35,956 nucleotides of DNA from Acidobacteriota bacterium (GTDB lineage Bacteria > Acidobacteriota > Polarisedimenticolia > J045). A program made the translations under genes and the position numbers. Under the pieces are notes generated by a model that worked only from the letters and a program-made list of their open reading frames with translations, was not told the DNA's origin and ran no database searches. Numbering within the stretch: position 1 is the first letter of the stretch; the number at the start of each line of letters is the position of its first letter. Shown in pieces: positions 23,158 to 31,955 of this stretch. The DNA is taken from the NCBI GenBank assembly GCA_003696075.1, contig RFHH01000079.1, positions 1 through 35,956 of the forward strand, in the 5' to 3' direction.

Positions 23158-25617
23158 ATGAGCCGCAGAGCGGACAGGCCGACCGACGCGAAGGGCACCG
23201 AGGCCGCGGGCGCGGCGGGTCCCCATTCGACCGGTGGGGGGGCGGAAGCGGCCACCCCGCCGCCCCTCAGAAGACCCGCAGCTCCCGCGGAGGTCGCGGC
23301 GCGCTCCGCGACCGCCGTGGTGCGGTTCCATCTCGTTCCGGAGGGAACCCCGGCCGGCGGCGGCGGTCCGGGACTGACGCCGGCAGCCCTGCTCGGCGCG
23401 CGCGCCTCGCGGCCGCCGTGGGAGACCTACCCGCTGTTCCTCGACGAGGACGGTACGGTGCGGCCGTTCGCCGCCCTCGTCCGGGACGGGATCGAGGAGC
23501 TCGCCGCCCAAGGCGGGGCGGACCTGATCGCCGGGGAGGTCGCGCGGCTCGCGCGGGCCGCGGCGCGGATCGCCGAACGGCATGGGGGGATCGTGCCGGC
23601 CGCATCCGGGCTCGCGGACGCTTTCACGCTCTTCCGGGAGGAGTTCGACCTGAGTGAAGCGGGAAGCGCCGCGCTCCGCCGGCAGGTCGCGGCCCTCGCG
23701 CAGACGCTGCCGGCCGGCGGTTACCTGCTCGCGATGGACGAGTCGGCGGCACCGCGCCTCCTCGCGCACGGCGTCCGGGCGGTGCGGCGGCGGCGGCTCG
23801 CCGACCGGCTGCCGGAGCTGAAGCGGCTCGCCGACCGGCTCGAGGCGATTCTGCGGACCGACGACGAGCTCGATCCCGGACGGCGCTCGCCGGAGTCGAT
23901 CGGCGCCGAGCTGGGCGGAGCGGCGGAACGGTTCGTCGATCCCTCCGCTCTCGCCGGGACCCTCCCGGGCCGCGGCCCGCAGCGACTGTCACCCGCGCAC
24001 CGCCGGAGGCTGGAGACCTCGCTGGAGGTGTTGCGGCGGCGGCTCGCCGCGGCCGAGACCGAGCCGGATCTCGTCCTGTTCGTGGAGGGGGAGGCGCCGG
24101 AGATCGGCTTGCCGGGCGTCGAGGTCCACCCTGCGGAGGACGCTCTGGCCGCCGCCGAAAGCCGGTTCGACGAGCTGGCGTCCGAGTTGACGGCGGCCGT
24201 CCGCGCGCTGCGCGCCGCCAGGCTCGAGGCCGACGGGGCATTCGAGGAGGAGCTGCACGAACCGGTGCTCGACGCGCTCACTTGGCGGGAGGCGACTCCC
24301 GAGGAGCAGGCGCTGGTGCCGCGCGTCGTCGCGCTCCTCCCCGCCCGGGTGCTCGAGCGCGAGCGGACGGAACGCTTCGTCGGCCTTCTGAGGAGTGCCC
24401 GTCCGGTGGTGATCCTGGCCCGCACCCCCGCCATTCCCGTCGCCGGCGGCGTGCCCGAGCCCGCCGGACCGGTTGCGGGCTGGCTGGCGCTGTCGCACCG
24501 CGCGGCCTTCGCCCTGCAGGGAACCCTCGCGGATCCGGAATCGCTCGCGGCGGGCTTTTCCCGCCTCGCCGCATCGCCCCGCACGGCCGTGGCGCTGTGC
24601 GCCGTGCCGTCAGGGGGTTCCGCGGCGGCGTGGTGGCGTTTGGTGGCGGCGGACGAGGGGCGGGCCCTGCCGGCGTTCCTCTACGACCCGGACGCGGGAC
24701 GCCACTGGGCCGACCGCTTCAGCGTGGCGGGCAACCGCCAGCCCGAAGCGCCCTGGCCCGCCTATCGGCTCGAGCCGGAGGACGGCGACTGGGAGCAGCG
24801 GCTGACCTTCGCTCACGCCGCGGCCCTCGTGCCGGAGCTGCGCGGGCATTTCCGGGTGCTGGAGCCCGGGGAATGGGCGGCGGATCAGGTGGAGATCTCC
24901 GAACTCCTGGACGAGCCCGAGGCGCACCCGCGGGCGATTCCCTACCTCTGGATCGTCGGCGAGGACGGCGCTCCCGCGCGCGCCGTCATTTCCCGCACCC
25001 TCGCCGAGGCGTGCGCCGAGCGGCTCGACACCTGGCACGCCCTCCAGGAGATGGGAGGGTACGCCAACGAGCACGCCCGGCGCGCCGCCGCCGCCGCGCG
25101 CGAGGCCGCCCTGGCCGAGGCGGAAGAGGAGCGGCGGCGCCTTCTCGAAAGCCACGCGGAGGAGCTCGACCGCGTGCGCCGGACCGCGACCGAGGAGGCG
25201 GTGGACCGGCTCGTGGCGGTGCTCACCGGGGCGGCGGCCGCCGAGACGCTCACCGCCGCGCCGGCGCCGCAGGCGCCGCCCCCCGTGCCGGAGCCGGCCG
25301 CACCGGAGGCAGCCGCCGAGGAGCCGGCGCCGGCCGAAGAGCCGCAGGAAGAGGAGGAGGACGAGCTCGCGCTGGAGCCGTACATCGACTCCGTCCTGTG
25401 CACGAGCTGCAACGAGTGCATCAACTTGAACCCGAAGCTGTTCACCTACAACGAGAACAAGCAGGCGCAGATCGGCGATCCGGCGGCGGGAACGTTCGAA
25501 CAGCTCGTCCTCGCCGCCGAGAAGTGTCCGGCGCGTTGCATCCATCCCGGAGCGCCGCGGCCGGGAGACGCCACCGCCACGGACGAGATGGTGAAACGGG
25601 CCGCCAAGTTCAACTGA
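23158..25617 (+). CDS. PFOR-derived protein with tethered C-terminal ferredoxin domain (non-catalytic)
   Basis: The product has 819 residues and no named family I can give. Residues about 30-250 are helix-rich. The middle (about 370-640) looks like a worn-down PFOR TPP domain: LTWREATPEEQALVP, then ALPAFLYDPDAGRHWADRFSVAGN, the counterpart of the PFOR pattern PLxxYDP...LSLxGNP. No GDG-NN thiamine site is present. A coiled coil (about 640-690) leads into a Pro/Ala/Glu-rich linker (about 705-740), then a ferredoxin-like domain with C748-x2-C751-x2-C754 and C790P, plus C794, enough for one [4Fe-4S] cluster. It is paralogous to the C-terminal half of the 1380-aa protein; both contain LTWR(D/E) and a W-x-x-LQE motif before a coiled coil. 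I infer an electron-carrying arm between KorAB and Rnf. Confidence 0.75.
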   Translation: MSRRADRPTDAKGTEAAGAAGPHSTGGGAEAATPPPLRRPAAPAEVAARSATAVVRFHLVPEGTPAGGGGPGLTPAALLGARASRPPWETYPLFLDEDGTVRPFAALVRDGIEELAAQGGADLIAGEVARLARAAARIAERHGGIVPAASGLADAFTLFREEFDLSEAGSAALRRQVAALAQTLPAGGYLLAMDESAAPRLLAHGVRAVRRRRLADRLPELKRLADRLEAILRTDDELDPGRRSPESIGAELGGAAERFVDPSALAGTLPGRGPQRLSPAHRRRLETSLEVLRRRLAAAETEPDLVLFVEGEAPEIGLPGVEVHPAEDALAAAESRFDELASELTAAVRALRAARLEADGAFEEELHEPVLDALTWREATPEEQALVPRVVALLPARVLERERTERFVGLLRSARPVVILARTPAIPVAGGVPEPAGPVAGWLALSHRAAFALQGTLADPESLAAGFSRLAASPRTAVALCAVPSGGSAAAWWRLVAADEGRALPAFLYDPDAGRHWADRFSVAGNRQPEAPWPAYRLEPEDGDWEQRLTFAHAAALVPELRGHFRVLEPGEWAADQVEISELLDEPEAHPRAIPYLWIVGEDGAPARAVISRTLAEACAERLDTWHALQEMGGYANEHARRAAAAAREAALAEAEEERRRLLESHAEELDRVRRTATEEAVDRLVAVLTGAAAAETLTAAPAPQAPPPVPEPAAPEAAAEEPAPAEEPQEEEEDELALEPYIDSVLCTSCNECINLNPKLFTYNENKQAQIGDPAAGTFEQLVLAAEKCPARCIHPGAPRPGDATATDEMVKRAAKFN

Positions 25618-25630
25618 CCGGGGCTCTGCC

Positions 25631-26479
25631 GTGAACGAGATCCTCACCGCCGCCGCCATCATGCTGGGGATCGCCGGGTTCTTCGGCGTGGTGCTGGCCC
25701 TGGCCGATCGCTGGCTGAGGGTCGAGGAGGACCCGCGGATCGAGGAGGTCGAGCGCCGGTTGCCGAACAGCAACTGCGGCGCGTGCGGCCGTCCCGGCTG
25801 CCGCGCCTTCGCCGAGGCGCTCGTGGGCGGGGAGGCCCAGCCCGCCGAGTGCACCGTCAGCGCGCCGGAAGCGGTCGAGGCGATCGCCGCTTTCCTGGGC
25901 GTTTCGGTGGGCCGCCGCGAAAAGCGCGTCGCACGGCTGCATTGCGCCGGCGGGCGCCTCGAGGTGAGGAAGCTCGCCGACTACCACGGGATCCCCTCCT
26001 GCAGGGCCGCCTTCGTCGTCAACGGCGGCGGCCGCGCCTGCCCGTGGGGATGCCTCGGCTTCGGTGACTGCGAGCGCGCGTGCAGCTTCGGGGCCATCCA
26101 CATGAACGACGACGAGCTACCGGTCGTCGATCCCGACCGATGCACCGCGTGCAACGACTGCGTGGTGGCCTGCCCGTTGGACCTGTTCACGCTGGAGCCG
26201 ATCACCAACCGCGTCATCGTCCAGTGCAGTGCGCCGCTCACCGGCGCCGCCGCGCGGATGGCCTGCGGCGTGGCCTGCGACGGGTGCGGCCGCTGCGCTG
26301 CCGATGCACCGGAGGGCGCGATCGAGATGCGCGGAGGTCTGCCCGTGATCGTCGACCCGAAGCGGCTGGACGAATCGGTGACCTTCCGCTGCCCGACGGG
26401 CGCCATCCGCTGGGTCGAAGGGCGTCAGTTCGACGAGGAGGCGCCGCCCCTCGAGGCGGCGGGAGGGCGCCGTGGCTGA
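25631..26479 (+). CDS. rnfB: Rnf complex subunit B (ferredoxin-like)
   Basis: The 282-residue protein has one N-terminal membrane helix (about 6-28), then the RnfB-specific NSNCGACGRPGCRAF with a following Cys, and two ferredoxin-type motifs (CPWGCLGFGDCERAC and CTACNDCVVACP). It is of the long RnfB type. The last two motifs are damaged: CDGCGRCAADAP lacks the fourth Cys, and the terminal motif keeps only the last Cys (FRCPTGAI). RnfB receives electrons from reduced ferredoxin at the cytoplasmic face. The start is GTG. The 1380-aa gene begins 8 bases before its end, so the two are translationally coupled. Confidence 0.93.
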   Translation: MNEILTAAAIMLGIAGFFGVVLALADRWLRVEEDPRIEEVERRLPNSNCGACGRPGCRAFAEALVGGEAQPAECTVSAPEAVEAIAAFLGVSVGRREKRVARLHCAGGRLEVRKLADYHGIPSCRAAFVVNGGGRACPWGCLGFGDCERACSFGAIHMNDDELPVVDPDRCTACNDCVVACPLDLFTLEPITNRVIVQCSAPLTGAAARMACGVACDGCGRCAADAPEGAIEMRGGLPVIVDPKRLDESVTFRCPTGAIRWVEGRQFDEEAPPLEAAGGRRG

Positions 26480-29400
26480 CCGGTCGTGGCTGTCCCGTCT
26501 GACGGGCGGGGGGGAGCCTCCCCGCGCCGCCGGCACTCCCGCGCTCCTGACCGGCTACGAGACGCTGGCGCGGGCATCCGCCCTCGTCTCGGAGACGCTG
26601 GTCACCGGGGGTGCGGCGTTCGCCGGAATCCCGGGAAGAAGGCACCACGACGACGCCGCGGGCGCCGTCGCGGCGGCCCGCGGCCTCGCCGCCACCGGTC
26701 ACCGCGCCGCCGCGCTGGTCGCGCCGGAGCGGATCGAGCCTCTCGCCGAGCAGTTGACCCTGGCGGCGTCCCGCCTGGAGCCGGTGCTCGTCCTCCTGGT
26801 GTTGCCGGAAGGACACGAAGGGGGCGCTCACGCTGCCTACCACGCGCTGGCGCCCACCGGCGCCCTCCTGGCCCAGGCGTCGTCGCTGCAGGAGCTCGCC
26901 GACCTGGCCGTGGTGCTGCGAGCGGTGGCGGAGCGGTCGCTGTTCCCCGCGGTCCTTGCGATCGATCCCCCGCTGGCGCGCGCCGTTCAGGATGTGCGGC
27001 TCGCGCCGGCCGATGCGGTGGAACGCTTCCTCGGCGATCCGGCCGACCGGGTGGAACCGCAGGATCCGGCCCAGAGCATCGTCTTCGGCGAATCCCGGCG
27101 CCGGGTCGTCCGCTGGTTCGATCCCGACGCACCGGTGGGCCGTGGTCTGCTCCCCGGGTCGGGCGAGCGCGCGGCCGTCTTGGCGGGACGGAGGGCCTTC
27201 CACGCGGAGCGCCTCCCCGCGACGATCGACGACGTCCTCGCGGAGTGGGCCGCGCAGACGGGCCGGCCGCTCGGCCTCCTCGCGGAGCACCGGCTGCACG
27301 GAGCCGAGTTCGTCATCCTCACCCACGGCAGTTTCTTCGAGCCCGCCTGTGCGGCGGCGACCCGCTTGCGGCGCGAGGGTGCCCGGCACGTCGGCGTGCT
27401 GGGGATGCCGTTCCTGCGGCCGCTGCCGGGCGAGGCGCTCCGCTTCGCGCTGGCCGAGGCGAAGACGGTCACCGTTCTCGAGGCCGCCGACGATCCCCTC
27501 GCGGGCGCCACCCCGCTGGCACAGCTGCTCCGGGCGGTGCTGCGGGAGAGCGCGACGCGGGTCCTTTCCGCGGTGGGCGGACTCGGCTTCCCGCCGGCGG
27601 GTGCGGCGGAGATCGAAGCGCTGTTCTCCGAGATGATGCGGGAGAATCCCCGCCCGATCGTCTACCTCGGCGTTCGGCCGCCCTCGGCCGGGTCGGCCTT
27701 CCCGAAGCGCGAGGCCCTGCTGCATCGGGTCGCCCGCGAGTGCCCCGGCGCGGAGCGGGTGGCGCTGCTCCCCCCTCCGGAAGCGCCGGCAGGCGCCCCG
27801 GCGGTGCGCGGCGTCGCGCTCGCCGCGCGGACCCGCGACGTCCCGTCCGACGCTCTCGAGCGTCTCGGCGCCGCTGCCGCGGGCGGTGCCGCGGAGGTCT
27901 GCGTTCGGGCCAGGGCCGGCGAGGCCGTGCCCGGCGTCTGGATCGGGCGGGCGCTGGCGGCGCCCGAGCCGTTCGAGGATCCCGGTGACGACGCGGCGGT
28001 CGATCTGGTGCTGGTGGCGGGGTTCGATCTCCCGGCGGGAGCGGAGCCGTTGCGGCTCGCGGCGCGGCGCGGCCGCGCGGTGATCGCCGCCTCGGAGGAC
28101 CCCGCGGAGGTGTGGCGGCGTCTTCCCGGTTCGTGGGCCGACGCGGTGCGAGAAAGGGAGTTGGACCTGTTCGTCTGGCGCGGCTCTCCCGCCGAGATGG
28201 CGGCGATCGCCGGCCCTCTCCTCGCGGGGGAGGCGGCCGACTTGGAGCCGGTCGACTGGTACTCCCTCCCCGAGCCGATGCGGGAGCCGGCGGAGGCGGA
28301 TCTACCGGAGCTGGTGCGTCGCTTCCAGAGGATCGACGCCCGCCACGACAACCTCCCGCGCTTCTGGTCGGAACAGGTGGAGCCGACGCTCGCCGGGGGG
28401 GAGCCGCCCTCCGTCGATCCCTACCTCACGGCGGGCAGCGTGCCGGCCTACAGCGCCGCACTCGCCGAGGTCGCCGGGCGGGCCGCGGCGCTGCCGCTGC
28501 TCGATGCCGAGCGGTGCACCGGGTGCGGCGTCTGCTGGACCGCCTGCCCCGACGGCGCGCTGGCTCCTGCGGCCGTGCCGACCGAATCGCTCCTCGACAC
28601 GGCCGCCCGGCAGGCCGCCGAGGAGGGCGCCTTCGATCCCGAATCGGAGGGAGGCCGGCGCTTGGCGCGCCTGCAGAAGCCGATCGCCGGCCGCCTCGAC
28701 GGGGCGGTCGCCCGGGCCGGGAGCCGGGCCGTCCCCGCGGGGACGGCGAGGAAGGCCGTCGATGAGGTGCTCGCGAAAGCGGGGGTGGAAGGACCGGCGA
28801 GCGAGGAGCTGGCCCGCGCCGCGGGGGCGGTGGCCGAACGGCTCGAGCGGCTGCCGCTCGTGGCTGGGGAGGCGCTCTTCCACGCGCCCCACAAGGCGCG
28901 CAAGGGATCGGGCCGGCTGCTCCTCCTCGCGCTCGACGCGCGGAGCTGCACCGGTTGCGGGGTGTGCGCCGCCGAGTGCCCCGAAGAGGCGCTTTCGTTG
29001 GAGCCGCGGACACCCGAACGGCTGGAGGAGGCGAAGTTCCGGTGGCGGCTGTGGGAACGCCTCCCCGACACCGCGGGCGAGACCATCGCGCGCGTGGCGG
29101 AGTCGCTCGGCCCGCTGCCCGCCATCCAGCTCTCGCGCCACGCCCTCGCCGCCGTCCGCGGGGATGCCGGCCGGGAGGCCGGTTCCGGCGGGAAGCTGGC
29201 GGTGCGTCTCGTCCTGACCGTGGCCGAGTCGCTGCGCCAGAAGGAGATGGTCGAAACGCGGCGCAGGCTGGAGGAGCTGGGAGAGCGGCTGCGGGAGCGG
29301 GTGCGGGAAGCGATGGTCGCACCGGTGGAAATCGACGATCTCGAGCTGCTGGAGCGCGTTCTCGACGGCGCACCCCCGCGGCGCACGGAGACGCGCGAGC

Positions 29401-30614
29401 TGCTCGAGCGGATCGAGCGGCTCGGAAAGCCCGCCAGCACCGACGTGCCGCGGCTCAAGGCGCTGCTGGCCGCCGCACGGGAGATCGCCTCGATCGGCGC
29501 GGCGCTCGAGGCCGGATTCGGCCGTTCCCGCTACGGTCTGGTGATCGCCGACGAGGCGACCGCCGAGTGGGCCGCGCGCTTCCCCCGCCATCCGTTCGGG
29601 GCACCGCTCGTCGTCGATCTGTCGGAGCGGGCGCTCGACCTCGCGGCGGGCCTGGCGGAGGGGCTCCTGGAGCGGGCGGTGGCGGAGGCGCGCGCGATCC
29701 GTCGGGCGGAGGTGCTCGCGCAGGCGCCGGCCGACGCTCCGCGGCGGCTGCGGGAGATCGAGCGGCTGACCTGGCGCGATCTGACGGACGAGGAGCGCGG
29801 GCTTTTCTCCCCGGTGCTGTTCGTGGCACGAGCCGTCGAGCTCAACGAAGGGATCCTGGCCGGTCTGTCGCGCGCGCTCGCCTCCGACCTGCCGCTCGTC
29901 GTCCTTCTCCTGGACGACCGCGACCTGCTCGCCGAAGCGGCCGATCCGGCACTGTTCGCGCTGGCCCACCGCGAAGCCTACGTGGCCTCGACATCGCCGG
30001 CCGCGTTCGGCCATCTGTACGACGCGGTCGCCGGGGCGCTCGCGGCGAAAGGGCCCGCCGTCCTGCACCTGCACGCCCCGAGCCCGGCTCGGCACGGCTT
30101 CCCCGCCGAGCGGCTTCTCGAGCGGGCGCGCGACGCGATCGCTTGCCGCGTTCACCCGCTGCTCCGGTACGACCCCTCCGGCGAGGGTGTCTTCGGGCTG
30201 CGGTTGTCGCTCGAGGGGAACCCCGATCCGGAGAGGGCTCTCCCCGAGGAGGCCGAGGCGCGGGGGCTGACGGCGGAGTCGTGGTGCGCCAGCGAGGAGC
30301 GCTACGCCCGCCACCTGGAGGGGGGACCGTCGCCCGAGCTGCAAAGGGCGATCGCCCGGACGCGCGAAATCTGGGCGACGCTCCAGGAGCTGGCGGGGCT
30401 GGTGACCCCCTTCACCGCCGCCGTGCGCGAGCGCGCCGAGCGGGAGGTGGCCGAGGCACACCGGGCGGAGATCGACCGGCTGCGGCGCGAGTACGAAGCG
30501 AAGTTGGCGTCGGCCGCGGCGGAGGCCGACCGGCGGCACCGGGCGATGCTCCGCGAACGGCTGCTCCAGCTCGCCGGTGCAGCCGGTGGCGGAAACGGGA
30601 GAATCGGACGGTGA
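26472..30614 (+). CDS. 1380-aa PFOR-like iron-sulfur protein embedded in the rnf operon (no TPP site)
   Basis: The protein follows the order of single-chain pyruvate:ferredoxin oxidoreductase. Residues about 20-390 match PFOR domains I-II (ASSLQELADLAVVL, ERFLGDPADRVEPQDPA, FVILTHGSFFEPACAA, MPFLRPLPGEAL). An iron-sulfur region follows with C682-x2-C685-x2-C688-x3-C692 and C826-x2-C829-x2-C832-x3-C836. The C-terminal TPP-domain relic has KGPAVLHLHAPSPARHG and PLLRYDPSGEG...LSLEGNP. The YPITP loop and the GDG-NN thiamine site are missing, so catalysis is unlikely. The two cluster motifs are 144 residues apart because of an inserted helical segment. A coiled coil ends the protein. The start is GTG. 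It overlaps rnfB by 8 bases and rnfC by 4. It probably relays electrons between KorAB and RnfB/RnfC. Confidence 0.78.
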   Translation: MADRSWLSRLTGGGEPPRAAGTPALLTGYETLARASALVSETLVTGGAAFAGIPGRRHHDDAAGAVAAARGLAATGHRAAALVAPERIEPLAEQLTLAASRLEPVLVLLVLPEGHEGGAHAAYHALAPTGALLAQASSLQELADLAVVLRAVAERSLFPAVLAIDPPLARAVQDVRLAPADAVERFLGDPADRVEPQDPAQSIVFGESRRRVVRWFDPDAPVGRGLLPGSGERAAVLAGRRAFHAERLPATIDDVLAEWAAQTGRPLGLLAEHRLHGAEFVILTHGSFFEPACAAATRLRREGARHVGVLGMPFLRPLPGEALRFALAEAKTVTVLEAADDPLAGATPLAQLLRAVLRESATRVLSAVGGLGFPPAGAAEIEALFSEMMRENPRPIVYLGVRPPSAGSAFPKREALLHRVARECPGAERVALLPPPEAPAGAPAVRGVALAARTRDVPSDALERLGAAAAGGAAEVCVRARAGEAVPGVWIGRALAAPEPFEDPGDDAAVDLVLVAGFDLPAGAEPLRLAARRGRAVIAASEDPAEVWRRLPGSWADAVRERELDLFVWRGSPAEMAAIAGPLLAGEAADLEPVDWYSLPEPMREPAEADLPELVRRFQRIDARHDNLPRFWSEQVEPTLAGGEPPSVDPYLTAGSVPAYSAALAEVAGRAAALPLLDAERCTGCGVCWTACPDGALAPAAVPTESLLDTAARQAAEEGAFDPESEGGRRLARLQKPIAGRLDGAVARAGSRAVPAGTARKAVDEVLAKAGVEGPASEELARAAGAVAERLERLPLVAGEALFHAPHKARKGSGRLLLLALDARSCTGCGVCAAECPEEALSLEPRTPERLEEAKFRWRLWERLPDTAGETIARVAESLGPLPAIQLSRHALAAVRGDAGREAGSGGKLAVRLVLTVAESLRQKEMVETRRRLEELGERLRERVREAMVAPVEIDDLELLERVLDGAPPRRTETRELLERIERLGKPASTDVPRLKALLAAAREIASIGAALEAGFGRSRYGLVIADEATAEWAARFPRHPFGAPLVVDLSERALDLAAGLAEGLLERAVAEARAIRRAEVLAQAPADAPRRLREIERLTWRDLTDEERGLFSPVLFVARAVELNEGILAGLSRALASDLPLVVLLLDDRDLLAEAADPALFALAHREAYVASTSPAAFGHLYDAVAGALAAKGPAVLHLHAPSPARHGFPAERLLERARDAIACRVHPLLRYDPSGEGVFGLRLSLEGNPDPERALPEEAEARGLTAESWCASEERYARHLEGGPSPELQRAIARTREIWATLQELAGLVTPFTAAVRERAEREVAEAHRAEIDRLRREYEAKLASAAAEADRRHRAMLRERLLQLAGAAGGGNGRIGR

Positions 30615-31948
30615 GGGCTCTGGCGGCGCTGCGGCGGACGCTGACGTTCAGGCACGGCGTCCATCCCGACGAGCACAAGGAGGCCACCTGCCGGCTGCCG
30701 ATCCAGCGGATGCCGTTCGTCGACGAGTACGTGCTGCCGTTGTCGCAGCATATCGGGCGGCCGGCGAAGCCGGTGGTACGCCCGGGTCAACGCGTGCAGC
30801 GCGGGGAGCTGATCGCCGAGCCGGACGGATTCGTTTCGAGCGCCGTGCACTCGCCCGTCACCGGGACGGTTGCCGCGATCGAGATGCGCCCGCACCCGAC
30901 CGGCCGCAAGATGGAGGCGATCGTCGTTCGCGCCGACCCGTTCGCCAGCCAGCGGTTCGTGCGTCGCTCCGACCGTCCCCGCGAGGATATGGAGCCCGAC
31001 GAGATCGTCGCCGCGATCCAGCGGGCCGGGATCGTGGGACTCGGCGGCGCCGCCTTCCCGAGCCACGTCAAGTTGAAAGTCCCGCCGGGAAAGCGCGTCC
31101 GGTTCGCCATCCTCAACGGCTGCGAGTGCGAGCCCTACCTCACCGCGGACCACCGGACGATGGCGGAGCGGCCGCGGGCGGTGCTGCGGGGGCTCGAGCT
31201 GATCATGAAGGTGACGGGGGCGGAGCGCGGCTACATCGGCGTCGAAGTGAACAAGCCCGATGCCATCGCCCGCCTGCGCGAGGAGATCCCCGACGGGATG
31301 CCGATCACGGTCGTGCCCTTGGCGGTGAAGTATCCGCAGGGGGCGGAGAAGGCGCTGATCGACGCCATCTTCCACAAAGAGGTCCCCACCGGCAAACTCC
31401 CGCTCGATCTCGAGATCGTGGTGCAGAACGTCGGGACGGCGGCGGCGATCGCCGACCTGTTCGCCACCGGCCAGCCGCTGATCGAGCGGGTCGTCACCGT
31501 GAGCGGTCCGGGTGTCCGGCGTCCCGCGAACCTGCTGGTGCCGATCGGGACCCCGGTGCGCGCGGTGCTCGAGCACTGCGGCGGTCTGCTGCCGTCGACG
31601 CGACAGGTGGTCCTCGGCGGGCCGATGATGGGGCACGCCCAGAAAGATCTCGATGTCCCTGTCGTGAAGGGGACCTCGGGCGTGATCGCGCTCGACCGCC
31701 TGGCACCCGTCACCGACGAGCAGCCGTGCATCCGCTGCGGCCGCTGCCTCGAAGCCTGCCCGATGTTCCTGAATCCCTCGCTGCTGGCGACTCTGGCGCG
31801 TGCCGAGCGGGTGGCCGATCTCAAGGAGCACCACATCCTCGACTGCTACGAGTGCGCGAGCTGCTCCTTCGTCTGCCCGTCCCACATTCCCTTGGTGCAG
31901 TTGATGCGCGTCGGGAAGGCTCTCGTCCGCGAACGCGGCTCCAATTGA
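30611..31948 (+). CDS. rnfC: Rnf complex subunit C (NADH/FMN, iron-sulfur)
   Basis: A 445-residue peripheral subunit that binds NADH and FMN and carries two [4Fe-4S] clusters. Visible signatures: an N-terminal barrel-sandwich domain (HSPVTGTVAAIEMRPHP), the glycine-rich GLGGAAFPSHVKLK, NGCECEPYLTADHR, and the ferredoxin pair CIRCGRCLEACP and CYECASCSFVCP near the C-terminus. The length is that of the short RnfC type without the long Ala/Lys-rich tail. The GTG start shares bases with the stop of the preceding gene (GTGA); no in-frame ATG fits the family N-terminus. Confidence 0.95.
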   Translation: MRALAALRRTLTFRHGVHPDEHKEATCRLPIQRMPFVDEYVLPLSQHIGRPAKPVVRPGQRVQRGELIAEPDGFVSSAVHSPVTGTVAAIEMRPHPTGRKMEAIVVRADPFASQRFVRRSDRPREDMEPDEIVAAIQRAGIVGLGGAAFPSHVKLKVPPGKRVRFAILNGCECEPYLTADHRTMAERPRAVLRGLELIMKVTGAERGYIGVEVNKPDAIARLREEIPDGMPITVVPLAVKYPQGAEKALIDAIFHKEVPTGKLPLDLEIVVQNVGTAAAIADLFATGQPLIERVVTVSGPGVRRPANLLVPIGTPVRAVLEHCGGLLPSTRQVVLGGPMMGHAQKDLDVPVVKGTSGVIALDRLAPVTDEQPCIRCGRCLEACPMFLNPSLLATLARAERVADLKEHHILDCYECASCSFVCPSHIPLVQLMRVGKALVRERGSN

Positions 31949-31955
31949 TCGAGCG

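Noticed and set aside
28302-30539. 745-codon open frame on the minus strand
   Set aside because: It lies antisense to the PFOR-like gene and shows no recognisable motif, signal peptide or ribosome binding site.
26472-30614. Calling this gene an active pyruvate:ferredoxin oxidoreductase (nifJ/por)
   Set aside because: The order of domains fits, but the YPITP and GDG-NN thiamine motifs cannot be found, so the catalytic name would mislead.
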